Positions 1-8,678 are shown, numbered from the stretch's first letter. The stretch: DNA of 12,499 bases from CAWCLK01 sp963796225 (GCA_963796225.1 CAWCLK010000043.1:1-12499), one strand, 5' to 3'. Numbers and translations: made by a program. Notes: generated from the letters alone by a model not told the origin.

Positions 1-355
1 GCACCTCGAAGCCATGGCGCTGGTCGGACGCCAGGGCCGGGGCAGGCGCGTGCACGTCCAGGATGCGGCCGCAGTCGACGCAGACGAGGTGGTGGTGGCG
101 CTCGTCGACGTTGGGGTCGTAGCGCTTGCGCCCGTCGGCGTGGGGCAGCTCGAGCAGCTCGCCGATGGCCACCAGCTCGTTGAGGGTGTTGTAGACGGTG
201 GCCAGGCTGACCTCGGGGAGCACCGCGCGAGCGCGGTCGAACACCTCGTCGGCCGGGAGGTGGACGTGATCGCCGGTCATGGTCTCGGCGATGACACGCC
301 GCTGGGCCGTGAGGCGCCAGCCGCGGTCACGAAGCCGATCCACGAGCGGGGCCAT
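1..355 (-). CDS. Fur/PerR-family metalloregulator, partial (C-terminus beyond left edge)
   Basis: Metal-dependent DNA-binding repressor of the Fur family, probably controlling the divergent katG. The first 118 residues are present, read from ATG at 355. The winged-helix domain covers about residues 1-80, with recognition-helix sequence VSLATVYNTLNEL at 49-61. The start of the dimerisation/metal domain follows, with HHH at 87-89 and CVDC at 92-95. Aligned by eye with Bacillus PerR, His32 (in VHLPADEVF) matches PerR His37 and Asp80 (in KRYDPN) matches PerR Asp85. Fur proteins usually have Glu at the second position, so a peroxide-sensing PerR-type role is favoured. This is an inference, but the katG neighbour agrees with it. 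The second CxxC pair, if present, lies outside the window. No strong Shine-Dalgarno is seen. Family call is firm; subtype is tentative. Confidence 0.9.
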   Translation of the reverse strand, partial: MAPLVDRLRDRGWRLTAQRRVIAETMTGDHVHLPADEVFDRARAVLPEVSLATVYNTLNELVAIGELLELPHADGRKRYDPNVDERHHHLVCVDCGRILDVHAPAPALASDQRHGFEV

Positions 356-410
356 CTGCCTACAGTCCTTCGACGAGCCGGGAGCGAGCGCGACCCTACC
401 AGAATTGCGG

Positions 411-439
411 TTGCTCCAACTCTTGAACTGTTCTAGGTT
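411..439 (+). promoter_or_regulatory. candidate katG promoter
   Basis: TTGCTC (411-416) and TAGGTT (434-439) are separated by 17 nt. The -10 fits the actinobacterial TANNNT pattern, and the -35 keeps only the TTG core. It leaves a leader of roughly 75 nt before the katG GTG at 521. On the opposite strand TAGGGT (398 to 393) could serve as a -10 for the regulator gene, but no good -35 accompanies it. Confidence 0.4.
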
Positions 440-444
440 CAGAA
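421..444. promoter_or_regulatory. candidate Fur/PerR operator between the regulator and katG
   Basis: An AT-rich island in a very GC-rich intergenic region. It contains the inverted repeat TGAAC (424-428), 8 nt, GTTCA (437-441), and inside it the perfect 9-bp palindrome GAACTGTTC (425-433). It overlaps the spacer and -10 of the proposed katG promoter, where a repressor would block transcription. It resembles the AT-rich sites bound by mycobacterial FurA upstream of furA-katG, from memory and not by alignment. Binding by the adjacent regulator is inferred. Confidence 0.5.
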
Positions 445-520
445 CCACGACGAAGCGGGAGCCATTCGTCTCCACCTCCGTCGGTCGTCCGTTCGACCCG
501 ACATCCCCGAGGAGCACACC

Positions 521-2713
521 GTGTCCGACAGCTCGTCCACGAAGCCGGAGTACGGCGCCCGGACCACACCCAGCCTGCAGGGCAACGAGCACTGGTGGCC
601 GGACCAGCTCAACCTCAACATCCTCCACCAGAAGCACCCGGGTTCGAGCCCCTTCGGGCCGGACTTCGACTACGCCGAGGCGTTCGCCCAGCTCGACGTC
701 GACGCGCTGACCCGCGACGTCGATGCGCTGATGACCGACTCGCAGGAGTGGTGGCCGGCCGACTGGGGCCACTACGGGCCGTTCTTCATCCGCATGTCGT
801 GGCACGCCGCCGGCACCTACCGCCAGCACGACGGCCGCGGCGGTGGCGGCACCGGGGCGCAGCGGTTCGCCCCGCTCAACAGCTGGCCCGACAACGGCAA
901 CCTCGACAAGGCCCGTCGCCTGCTGTGGCCGATCAAGCAGACGTACGGCGAGACCATCTCCTGGGCCGACCTGATCGTCTTCGCGGGCAACCGCGCGATG
1001 GAGACGATGGGCTTCAGGACCTTCGGCTTCGGCTTCGGCCGCGCCGACATCTGGGCACCCGAGGACGACATCTACTGGGGCCCCGAGACCGAGTGGCTGG
1101 CCGAGGAGGACGAGCGCTACACCGGGTCGTGGGAGGACCAGAACCGCGTCCTCGACAACCCGCTGGCCGCGGTCCAGATGGGCCTGATCTACGTCAACCC
1201 CGAGGGCCCCAACGGCGTCCCGGACGCCATGAAGTCCGCCCAGGACGTCCGCGAGACCTTCGAACGCATGGCGATGAACGACCGCGAGACCGTCGCGCTG
1301 ACCGTCGGTGGCCACACCTTCGGCAAGATGCACGGCAACGGTCCCGCCGAGGCGGTCGGCGAGGCACCCGAGGGCACGAAGATCAACGAGATGGGGCTCG
1401 GCTGGGCCAACGAGCACGAGACCGGCCTCGGCGAGTACACGATCACCTCGGGCCTCGAAGGGGCCTGGACCCCGACGCCGACCACGTGGGACAACTCCTA
1501 CCTCGACACGATCTTCGCCCACCAGTGGGAGGTCAAGAAGTCGCCGGCCGGCGCGAACCAGTGGGAGCCGGTCGAGGTCAAGGACGGGTACTGGGTCCCC
1601 GACGCCCACGTCGAGGGCAAGAAGAACCCCCCGGTGATGACCGCCGCCGACATGGCGATGATCACCGACCCCGCCTACCTCGAGATCTCCAAGGAGTTCC
1701 ACGAGCACCCGGACCGGCTCGCCGACGAGTTCGCGCGTGCCTGGTACAAGCTGCTGCACCGTGACATGGGGCCGCGGTCCCGCTACCTCGGGCCCCAGGT
1801 GGCCGACGAGGTGCTGATCTGGCAGGACCCGGTGCCCGAGCACGAGGGACCGCTGGTCGGCGACGCGGAGATCTCGACGCTCAAGCAGCAGATCGCCGAC
1901 TCGGGCCTGTCCGCGGCCGAGCTCGTCTCGACGGCGTGGGCGTCGGCGTCGACCTACCGGCAGACCGACCACCGTGGTGGGGCCAACGGGGCGCGCATCC
2001 GCCTCGAGCCGCAGGTCAGCTGGGACGTCAACGTCCGCTCCGGCGTGTCGAAGGTGATCGACCAGCTCGAGCAGATCAAGGACGCCTCGGACGCGACCAT
2101 CTCGCTGGCCGACATGATCGTCCTCGGCGGGGGTGTCGGCGTCGAGATGGCGGCGAAGGCCGCCGGGCACGACGTCACCGTGCCGTTCACCCCGGGCCGC
2201 ACCGACGCGACCCAGGAGATGACCGAGGTCGACACCTTCCAGCACCTCGAGCCGCGGCACGACGCCTTCCGCAACTACCTGCAGAAGGGCAGCGGGCTGC
2301 CGGCCGAGCACCTGATGGTGGATCGCGCGTTCATGCTGAGGCTCACCGCCCCGGAGATGACGGCCCTGCTCGGCGGCATGCGCGCCATCGGCTGCAACGC
2401 CGACGACGACACCCCCGACGGGATCCTCACCGACCGCCCGGGCCAGCTCACGAACGACTTCTTCGCCAACCTGATCGACATGGGCACCGTGTGGGAGCCC
2501 GTCGGCGAGGGCGAGGAGCGCTTCGAGGGCCGCGACCGTGCCTCCGGCGACACGCGGTGGGCCGCCACGCGCGTGGACCTGGTGTTCGGGTCCAACTCGC
2601 AGCTGCGCGCCATCGCCGAGGAGTACGCCGCGGCCGGCGGCGAGCAGCGCATGATCGACCAGTTCGTCCAGGGCTGGGACAAGGTCATGATGAACGACCG
2701 CTTCGACGTCTGA
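521..2713 (+). CDS. katG: bifunctional catalase-peroxidase KatG
   Basis: Class I haem peroxidase that breaks down hydrogen peroxide (catalase) and oxidises electron donors (peroxidase), a cytoplasmic defence against peroxide. The 730 residues match the family's usual 720-745. Distal haem residues are Arg91, Trp94 and His95 in RMSWHAAGTYR. The Trp94-Tyr224-Met250 set corresponds to the covalent adduct needed for catalase activity (Mtb Trp107, Tyr229, Met255). The proximal haem ligand is His265 in GGHTFGK. Ser310 (in ITSG) matches Mtb Ser315. The second, non-haem domain follows from about residue 420. The GTG start is supported by GAGGAG at 509-514, 6 nt upstream. The gene stands alone on the plus strand, divergent from a Fur/PerR regulator that probably represses it, and ends before a strong hairpin. 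No defect seen. Confidence 0.98.
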   Translation: MSDSSSTKPEYGARTTPSLQGNEHWWPDQLNLNILHQKHPGSSPFGPDFDYAEAFAQLDVDALTRDVDALMTDSQEWWPADWGHYGPFFIRMSWHAAGTYRQHDGRGGGGTGAQRFAPLNSWPDNGNLDKARRLLWPIKQTYGETISWADLIVFAGNRAMETMGFRTFGFGFGRADIWAPEDDIYWGPETEWLAEEDERYTGSWEDQNRVLDNPLAAVQMGLIYVNPEGPNGVPDAMKSAQDVRETFERMAMNDRETVALTVGGHTFGKMHGNGPAEAVGEAPEGTKINEMGLGWANEHETGLGEYTITSGLEGAWTPTPTTWDNSYLDTIFAHQWEVKKSPAGANQWEPVEVKDGYWVPDAHVEGKKNPPVMTAADMAMITDPAYLEISKEFHEHPDRLADEFARAWYKLLHRDMGPRSRYLGPQVADEVLIWQDPVPEHEGPLVGDAEISTLKQQIADSGLSAAELVSTAWASASTYRQTDHRGGANGARIRLEPQVSWDVNVRSGVSKVIDQLEQIKDASDATISLADMIVLGGGVGVEMAAKAAGHDVTVPFTPGRTDATQEMTEVDTFQHLEPRHDAFRNYLQKGSGLPAEHLMVDRAFMLRLTAPEMTALLGGMRAIGCNADDDTPDGILTDRPGQLTNDFFANLIDMGTVWEPVGEGEERFEGRDRASGDTRWAATRVDLVFGSNSQLRAIAEEYAAAGGEQRMIDQFVQGWDKVMMNDRFDV

Positions 2714-2737
2714 CCCCGCGCAGACACGCACGCACCA

Positions 2738-2770
2738 CGACGCCCCGGGGCCGGCTGCCCCGGGGCGTCG
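2738..2770. terminator. bidirectional terminator-like hairpin between katG and hydrolase gene
   Basis: A perfect 13-bp stem (CGACGCCCCGGGG at 2738-2750 with its complement at 2758-2770) has a 7-nt loop. It begins 25 nt after the katG stop and 10 nt after the stop of the convergent hydrolase gene, so it can end both transcripts. There is no T-run on either side, which is common for actinobacterial hairpin terminators but lowers certainty of factor-independent action. Confidence 0.7.
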
Positions 2771-2779
2771 CCGTGTCGG

Positions 2780-3796
2780 TCAGCTGGCTCGCGAGATCTC
2801 CGTGCCGAGCGCGGCGACGAGCACGTCGTCGACGGCCTCGAGGTAGGCGCCGGGGCGGTCGAACTGGGGGACGTGGGCGACGCCGTCGAGCACGCGCAGG
2901 TCCCAGTCGGGGCGGCGGTGGCGGACCTCGTCGAGCATGCCCGGGGGCAGCAGCCGGTCCTGCGCGCCCCACAGCACCACCGTCGGGGCGGTGACCCGCT
3001 GCAGCTCGCGCCAGGCCCAGGGCTTCACGGTCGCGGCGAGCACCGACCGGGTCATCGACAGCAGCGCGCGCCGTCGCCACGGGGCGCCGAACAGCTCGAC
3101 CTCCTCGGCGTACAGCTGCGCGTAGGCGTCCGAGGTGAGCTCCTCGGGGTTGGCGAAGGTGGCCTCGAGCATGCGCTCGTTGGCCATCATCGGGTCCTCG
3201 TCCTTGCGTGAGGCCCAGGCGAGCAGGCCCTCCCCCAGCCCGGGCACCGCCATGGTGCCGATGCCCATCAGGGTGGCCAGCGGCAGCGGCAGGGCACGGT
3301 CGGGGCGCACGGGCAGGGCGGGCGAGGCCAGCACCAGCCCGGCGACCCGGTCGGGGTGGCGTGCCGCGACCAGGGCCGCCAGGTAGCCGCCGAGCGAGTT
3401 GCCGTGCAGGATGACCCGGTCGTGCCCCCACTCGTCGACCAGGTCGTCGAGCAGGGCGATGGCGCCGTCCACCGCGGTCTCGACGGTGACGCGGTGGTCG
3501 GCGGGTGGCTCGGACAGGCCGAAGCCGGTGAGGTCGGGGGCCAGCACCGGGCCCCGCCCCGCGAGGGCGCCCGCGACCTCGACCCACGACAGGCTGCTGG
3601 CCCCGAGTCCGTGCAGCAGCAGGTGCGGGGGTCCGTCGCCGGCGTCGTCGGCACCGAGGACGCGCAGGCGGGTGTCGCCGACGGTGCGGGTGGTCAGGTG
3701 CAGGCCGGCCCAGCGCGGGGCGAGGGACTCGAGGTCCATGGGAGGCGCTCGCAGGTCGGGGGTGGGGAGCTCACCCCGGTGTTCGGGGCCGGCCAC
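2780..3796 (-). CDS. alpha/beta-fold hydrolase
   Basis: Serine hydrolase of the alpha/beta fold; substrate unknown. The full catalytic set is visible: oxyanion loop HGLG at 62-65, nucleophile Ser134 in GNSLGG, acid Asp280 in GAQDRLLPP, and His308 in GVAHVPQFD. A helical cap lies at about 165-255. The layout resembles the carboxylesterase, C-C hydrolase and epoxide-hydrolase branches; motifs alone do not decide between them. There is no signal peptide, so it is probably cytoplasmic. The GTG at 3796 gives 338 residues; ATG at 3739 (residue 20) is an alternative that removes a Pro-rich, non-conserved lead. Neither has a clear Shine-Dalgarno. It starts 24 nt after the MFS gene stop and is likely the last gene of the two-component/exporter unit. 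Co-transcription suggests it acts on or protects against whatever the exporter handles, but that is inference. Confidence 0.88.
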   Translation of the reverse strand: MAGPEHRGELPTPDLRAPPMDLESLAPRWAGLHLTTRTVGDTRLRVLGADDAGDGPPHLLLHGLGASSLSWVEVAGALAGRGPVLAPDLTGFGLSEPPADHRVTVETAVDGAIALLDDLVDEWGHDRVILHGNSLGGYLAALVAARHPDRVAGLVLASPALPVRPDRALPLPLATLMGIGTMAVPGLGEGLLAWASRKDEDPMMANERMLEATFANPEELTSDAYAQLYAEEVELFGAPWRRRALLSMTRSVLAATVKPWAWRELQRVTAPTVVLWGAQDRLLPPGMLDEVRHRRPDWDLRVLDGVAHVPQFDRPGAYLEAVDDVLVAALGTEISRAS

Positions 3797-3820
3797 CGGG
3801 GCGGGACGGTGACCGGCCGG

Positions 3821-5092
3821 TCAGGGCAGGGCCGTGGCGGCACGGTCGTCGACGTCGCCGAGCCGTTCGACGACGCCCCGCTCCGGGTCGGGCTCGACCG
3901 GGTGCTGCGCGTCCAGGCGGCGGGCGCGTCGCCATGCCGTCGGGGCGGCCACGAGCAGGACGACGCCGGCGACCAGCAGGGCGCGTTGCACCCCGAGCAT
4001 GCCCGCCAGCGCCGGTGCGACCGCCAGCGGCAGCAGCTCACCCACTGAGTGGTGCACCATGAACACGCCCGACACCCGCCCCACGTAGCCCTCGGGGGTG
4101 TGCAGGTGGAGCATGGTGCGCAGCAGCGGCATCAGCACGCCGAGGACCGTGCCCCAGGCCAGCCCGCCGACCACCACGACCGGCAACGATGACGTGCCGG
4201 CGTAGGCGAACACGCCCAGGCCGCACAGGGCGGTCAGCACCACCAGGGCACGCAGCGAGGTCAGCCGCCCCGCCGCCCGGTCCAGGGTGACCGCCCCGAC
4301 GAACAGGCCCACGCCGAACACGGCGTTGACGTAGCCGAGGGTCTCCGCGGCCGTGCCCAGCACGTCCCGGTAGAACAGCGGCTCCAGCGCCCCGAAGGTG
4401 CCGAACGACAACCACGTCAGCAGGCCGAGGGCCAGCACCAGCGCAACCGCCGGGGTGTGGTAGGCCACGGTGAAGCCCTCGACGAGCTCACCCAGTCCCC
4501 GCCGGTCGGTGCGGTGCGCCACGGGGCGCACGCGCACGCGCCACACGATCAGCAGGCCGAGCACCGAGGTGATCGCGTCCACCACGAACACGGCCGGGAT
4601 CCCGAAGGTGCGTGCCGTCAGCCCGCCGAGCACGGGCCCGAGGATGAAGGCCAGCGTGCCGGCGGCCTCGACCCGGGCGTTGGCGCGCTCGAGCGAGATC
4701 GGCGCCACGCTTCCCTCGGCCGCCCCGACCAGGTACGGCGGGAACGAGGTCACGGCGGTGGTCACCAGCGCGCTGCCGAACCACGCGATCGGGGCGCGCA
4801 GCGTCAGCTGCCCCATGGACTGCGCGGTGGTCAGCAGCAGGATGGTCGGGACGAACAGCAGCTCCCCGGCGATCAGGACCCGGCGCGGGTCGAAGCGGTC
4901 CACGAACACGCCGGCCAGCGCCGACGCGACCATCTGCGACAGCGACATCGCGCCCATGAGCAGGGCCAGCGAGCCCGGGTCGGCGTCCAGCTCGTAGGCG
5001 GCCATGCCCCACAGGCCCACGAAGAAGCCCGCCGAGCCCCCGAGGTGGGACACGAAGCGCGCGGAGACGACACGGGTGACGTCGGGGGACAT
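3821..5092 (-). CDS. MFS transporter, MFS_3/EntS-like drug or metabolite exporter
   Basis: Integral membrane secondary transporter of the major facilitator superfamily, 423 residues, with about 10-12 hydrophobic segments. The motif-A loop between helices 2 and 3 is GVFVDRFDPRRVL (61-73). The LERANA (134-139) and GPVLGGL (152-158) signatures are typical of the enterobactin-exporter-like MFS_3 branch. An equivalent loop (PEGYVGRVSG) sits in the C-terminal half. Exporters of this branch move siderophores, macrolides or other small molecules out of the cell with proton influx; the cargo here is unknown. The ATG start is supported by AGGAGG at 5100-5105, 7 nt upstream. It lies 41 nt downstream of the kinase gene and 24 nt upstream of the hydrolase gene on the same strand, so expression is probably tied to the two-component system. 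The soluble tail (about 385-423) is acidic and variable. Confidence 0.9.
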   Translation of the reverse strand: MSPDVTRVVSARFVSHLGGSAGFFVGLWGMAAYELDADPGSLALLMGAMSLSQMVASALAGVFVDRFDPRRVLIAGELLFVPTILLLTTAQSMGQLTLRAPIAWFGSALVTTAVTSFPPYLVGAAEGSVAPISLERANARVEAAGTLAFILGPVLGGLTARTFGIPAVFVVDAITSVLGLLIVWRVRVRPVAHRTDRRGLGELVEGFTVAYHTPAVALVLALGLLTWLSFGTFGALEPLFYRDVLGTAAETLGYVNAVFGVGLFVGAVTLDRAAGRLTSLRALVVLTALCGLGVFAYAGTSSLPVVVVGGLAWGTVLGVLMPLLRTMLHLHTPEGYVGRVSGVFMVHHSVGELLPLAVAPALAGMLGVQRALLVAGVVLLVAAPTAWRRARRLDAQHPVEPDPERGVVERLGDVDDRAATALP

Positions 5093-5133
5093 GGCTGCCC
5101 CTCCTGGTCACGGCGTGAGGCAAGCCGGCGATG

Positions 5134-6588
<1,455 letters not shown>

Positions 6589-6592
<4 letters not shown>

Positions 6593-7287
6593 GCCGGTGC
6601 CGGTCGCAGCACGTACCCGACCCCGCGCACGGTCTGGATGAGGCGCGGCTCGCCGTCGGCCTCGAGCTTGCGGCGCAGGTACCCGACGTAGACCTCGAGC
6701 GTGTTGGACGACGTCGCGGCGTCGTAGCCCCACACCCGGTCGTGCAGCACGTCGCGGGTCAGGACCCGTCCGGGGTTGGCCAGGAACAGCTCGAGCAGCT
6801 CGTACTCGGTGCGGGTCAGCTCGAGGTCGCGGTCGCCCCGGCGGGCCCGCATCGCGGCCGTGTCCAGCTCGACGTCGGCGACGCGGAGGACCTCGGTGTC
6901 CTCGCCGTCGGTGGCGGCCTGCTGTCGCCGCAGCAGGGCGCGGACGCGGGCCAGCAGCTCCTCGAGGGCGAAGGGCTTGACGAGGTAGTCGTCGGCGCCG
7001 ACGTCGAGGCCGGCCACGCGGTCCGCCACCGCGTCGCGGGCGGTGAGCAGCAGCACGGGCACGTCGACGCCGTCCTGGCGAAGACGGCGCACCACGCCCA
7101 GCCCGTCCACGCCGGGCATCATCACGTCGAGCACGACGAGGTCGGGCGGGGTGTCCTGGACCCTGGCGATGGCCTCCATGCCGTCCGCGGCGAGGTCCAC
7201 CTCGAGGTCCTCGAGCTGCAGCGCGCGCCGCAGCGACTCGCGCACGGCGCGGTCGTCGTCGACGACCAGGACACGGGGCGAGGCCAT
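6589..7287 (-). CDS. mprA: MprA-like OmpR/PhoB-family response regulator
   Basis: Cytoplasmic two-component response regulator, 232 residues. The receiver domain is at 4-121, with acidic pocket Asp10-Asp12, phosphoacceptor Asp54 (VVLDVMMPGVDG), Thr82 (LTARD) and Lys104 (KPFALEELLAR). The winged-helix DNA-binding domain is at about 133-229, with LTRTEYELLELFLANPGRVL and a conserved VGYLRRKLEADGEPR wing region. Recalled by eye, it is very close to mycobacterial MprA, which controls cell-envelope stress genes. I chose ATG 7287 because AGGAGG lies at 7298-7303 and the receiver domain begins right after; a longer frame to 7344 adds 19 low-complexity residues. It overlaps the kinase gene by ATGA, implying translational coupling. 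It should bind direct repeats, and the 11-bp array at 7930-7973 is a candidate target. The symbol is by resemblance only. Confidence 0.93.
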
Positions 7288-7297
7288 GGCGGGTGCC

Positions 7298-7303
7298 CCT
7301 CCT
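7298..7303 (-). promoter_or_regulatory. ribosome binding site of the response regulator gene
   Basis: AGGAGG on the minus strand, 10 nt before ATG 7287. It decides this start over the upstream in-frame codon at 7344. Confidence 0.6.
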
Positions 7304-7338
7304 GCGGGGTGGGCCCCAGGCCCGGGGCCCTGATGCCG

Positions 7339-7370
7339 TCGCATCCGGGCCCGCGCGGGCCCGGATGCGA
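7339..7370 (-). terminator. hairpin terminator after the secreted-protein gene
   Basis: A perfect 14-bp stem (TCGCATCCGGGCCC at 7339-7352 with its complement at 7357-7370) has a GCGC loop. It lies 19 nt past the stop of the secreted-protein gene and 51 nt ahead of the response regulator start. It has no T-run. It separates the two transcription units, or could attenuate read-through into the regulator-kinase genes. Confidence 0.65.
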
Positions 7371-7389
7371 GGGTACGACGGGGTGGGGT

Positions 7390-7875
7390 TCAGGCGTCGG
7401 GCATACCACCCATCGGGCCGCCGAAGCCGCCCCGCATCCCGTGGTGGCCACCGAAGCCGGGGCCGCCGCCCGGGCCGCCGAACTCGCCGCGGAGCACACC
7501 GCGCTCCTGGATGTCGGCGAGGGTGTCGGCCTCCTCCTGGGTCAGGTCACCGGAGGCGACCAGCTCGTCGAGGCGAGCCTGCATGCGGGCCTGCATCTCG
7601 GCCTGGCGGGTGGCCTGCATCTCCTCACGGACCGCGTCGAGGGCGTCGGCGACGGTGTCGGTGTCGAGACCGAGCTCGGTGGCCAGCGCCTCGGCGAAGG
7701 CCTGCTCGTGCTCGGCACGCAGCTCCTCGCGGGTGGTCGCGTCGTCGGTGGCGGTGCTGTCCTGCGACGTCGTGGTGTCGTCGGTGCCGTCCTGGGCGAG
7801 CGCCGGGATGGTGGCGCCCGCGGCCAGCACGCCGGCGACGCTGACGGCAGCGATGGTGCGGCGAGAGATCGTCAT
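7390..7875 (-). CDS. small secreted protein with helical domain and Gly/His/Met-rich tail
   Basis: Exported protein of 161 residues; function not established. A signal peptide covers about 1-27 (SRR near the N-terminus, hydrophobic core, AxA cleavage before Gln28), followed by an acidic Thr/Asp-rich linker (29-48). Residues 49-127 form a charged, probably helical region with the LGLDTDTVADAL and LDELVASGDLTQEEADTL patterns. These resemble actinobacterial DUF2680-like secreted proteins, though I am unsure of the family. The tail (130-161) is Gly-rich with a His pair (144-145) and three Met (147, 155, 158), which could bind metal or be flexible. ATG 7875 is chosen because AGGAG sits 7 nt upstream; the longer frame to 7944 would hide the signal peptide and run into the repeat array. 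Its place just upstream of an MprAB-like system suggests an envelope-stress effector or target, by inference. Confidence 0.8.
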   Translation of the reverse strand: MTISRRTIAAVSVAGVLAAGATIPALAQDGTDDTTTSQDSTATDDATTREELRAEHEQAFAEALATELGLDTDTVADALDAVREEMQATRQAEMQARMQARLDELVASGDLTQEEADTLADIQERGVLRGEFGGPGGGPGFGGHHGMRGGFGGPMGGMPDA

Positions 7876-7882
7876 GGGGGTG

Positions 7883-7887
7883 CTCCT
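7883..7887 (-). promoter_or_regulatory. ribosome binding site of the secreted-protein gene
   Basis: AGGAG on the minus strand, 7 nt before ATG 7875. It fixes this start, which also places the signal peptide at the N-terminus. Confidence 0.6.
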
Positions 7888-7929
7888 GCTGGAGTGGTCG
7901 TTTCCGGGGACGAGGAGATGGTGTGCTCG

Positions 7930-7973
7930 CCACCTGAGCATCATCTGAGATGCACCTGAGAAGCACCTGAGAA
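7930..7973 (-). promoter_or_regulatory. four tandem 11-bp repeats, candidate response-regulator operator
   Basis: Read on the plus strand, the units are CCACCTGAGCA, TCATCTGAGAT, GCACCTGAGAA and GCACCTGAGAA, contiguous with no spacers. On the minus strand, the sense of the downstream gene, the core is CTCAGGTG. The last two units are identical and the second is the most diverged. The array ends 54 nt before the secreted-protein ATG, about where an activator site next to a -35 would lie. An 11-bp period is the spacing used by OmpR/PhoB-type regulators, and such a regulator (MprA-like) is encoded close by. The link is inferred. Confidence 0.55.
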
Positions 7974-7978
7974 CGTCA

Positions 7979-7996
7979 GGGGTGACCGATCACCCC
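7979..7996 (-). terminator. short hairpin after the methyltransferase gene
   Basis: A perfect 7-bp stem (GGGGTGA at 7979-7985, TCACCCC at 7990-7996) has a 4-nt loop. It lies 23 nt past the methyltransferase stop on the minus strand and directly upstream of the repeat array. It is short and has no T-run, so it is a weak terminator candidate. Confidence 0.4.
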
Positions 7997-8019
7997 GCCC
8001 GGGACCCGCGCGACGGCGG

Positions 8020-8643
8020 TCAGCGTGGCCGGTGCCCGAGTGCCACCACCCAGGGGCGACGCCGGTCGACGATCGGGTCGGGGCGCACCTCGACCTGCAC
8101 GTCCGCGAGGCCGTGGCTGACCAGCAGCGCCTCGACCTCGTCCTCGGTGGCCTGCGACCGCCACGTACGGCCGAGGACCGGGTCGTCCACCGGCTCCATG
8201 TCGGACGCGCCGCGGTAGCAGGAGAAGTAGACGGGGCCGGTGTCCAGGGTTGCGAGCAGGGCGGCGAAGACCTCGCGCCACTGACCTCGCGGCAGGTGGG
8301 TGAACGCCGAGGACAGCCACAGGCCGCCGAAGGAGCGCGGCCGGAACGGCGGGTCGTGCAGCGGGGCGCACACCAGCGGGTGGCGGGGCAGCAGCATGCG
8401 GGCGTGGCGCAGCGCCCCCATGGACAGGTCCAGGCCGACCGGGTGGACGCCGAGGTCGGCCAGCACGCGCAGGTCCGTCGCCGGGCCACAGCCGGCGTCG
8501 AGCACGAGGCAGCCGCGCTCGGCGAGGTCCCCGAACCGCCGCACGTCGGCGACGGGGCGCTTCAGGCGGAAGGCCTCCTGGTAGGCGGCGGCGTGCTCGT
8601 CGTACGCGGCGATGCTGGTCCGCGTGCGCTCGTCGATCTCCAC
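8020..8643 (-). CDS. class I SAM-dependent methyltransferase
   Basis: Soluble methyltransferase of 207 residues using S-adenosylmethionine; substrate unknown. The Rossmann core shows motif I VLDAGCGPATDL (47-58), the acidic end of strand 2 at VGLDLS (69-74), and the strand-4 region FGGLWLSSAFTHLP that is typical of the Methyltransf_11/25 type small-molecule enzymes. The N-terminal YDEHAAAYQEAF stretch is a common lid helix in this group. GTG 8643 is preferred: the frame continues to 8811, but that part is low-complexity, Pro/Arg/Gly-rich and overlaps the divergent lipoprotein gene. It is monocistronic, followed by a small hairpin. A candidate -10 (TAGGCT) lies about 30 nt upstream. Family is firm, specific role unknown. 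Confidence 0.87.
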   Translation of the reverse strand: MEIDERTRTSIAAYDEHAAAYQEAFRLKRPVADVRRFGDLAERGCLVLDAGCGPATDLRVLADLGVHPVGLDLSMGALRHARMLLPRHPLVCAPLHDPPFRPRSFGGLWLSSAFTHLPRGQWREVFAALLATLDTGPVYFSCYRGASDMEPVDDPVLGRTWRSQATEDEVEALLVSHGLADVQVEVRPDPIVDRRRPWVVALGHRPR

Positions 8644-8672
8644 GGGTGCTCGTCGGTCGTCGTCAGCCCGGG

Positions 8673-8678
8673 AGCCTA
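8673..8678 (-). promoter_or_regulatory. candidate -10 element of the methyltransferase gene
   Basis: TAGGCT on the minus strand, 30 nt before GTG 8643, fits the actinobacterial TANNNT -10. No convincing -35 was found. The rest of the 146-bp divergent gap holds no clear motif for the lipoprotein gene apart from TACCGT near 8754, which also lacks a -35. Confidence 0.3.

Noticed and set aside
14..436. Plus-strand open frame opposite the Fur/PerR gene
   Set aside because: It is the antisense of a gene with clear Fur motifs, crosses the palindrome, and has no family-like content.
595..2994. Long Arg/Pro/Gly-rich plus-strand frames at 595-1764 and 1936-2994
   Set aside because: Shadows of katG in another frame; low-complexity product typical of high-GC off-frames.
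3356..4048. 230-codon plus-strand frame
   Set aside because: Runs antisense across the hydrolase-MFS junction; both minus-strand genes have full family motifs.
6593..6733. N-terminal extension of the kinase frame to 6733
   Set aside because: It lies inside the response regulator in another frame. The kinase starts at ATG 6592 right before its first transmembrane helix.
7930..7973. CRISPR array
   Set aside because: Repeats are 11 bp and contiguous with no spacers; no cas genes nearby.
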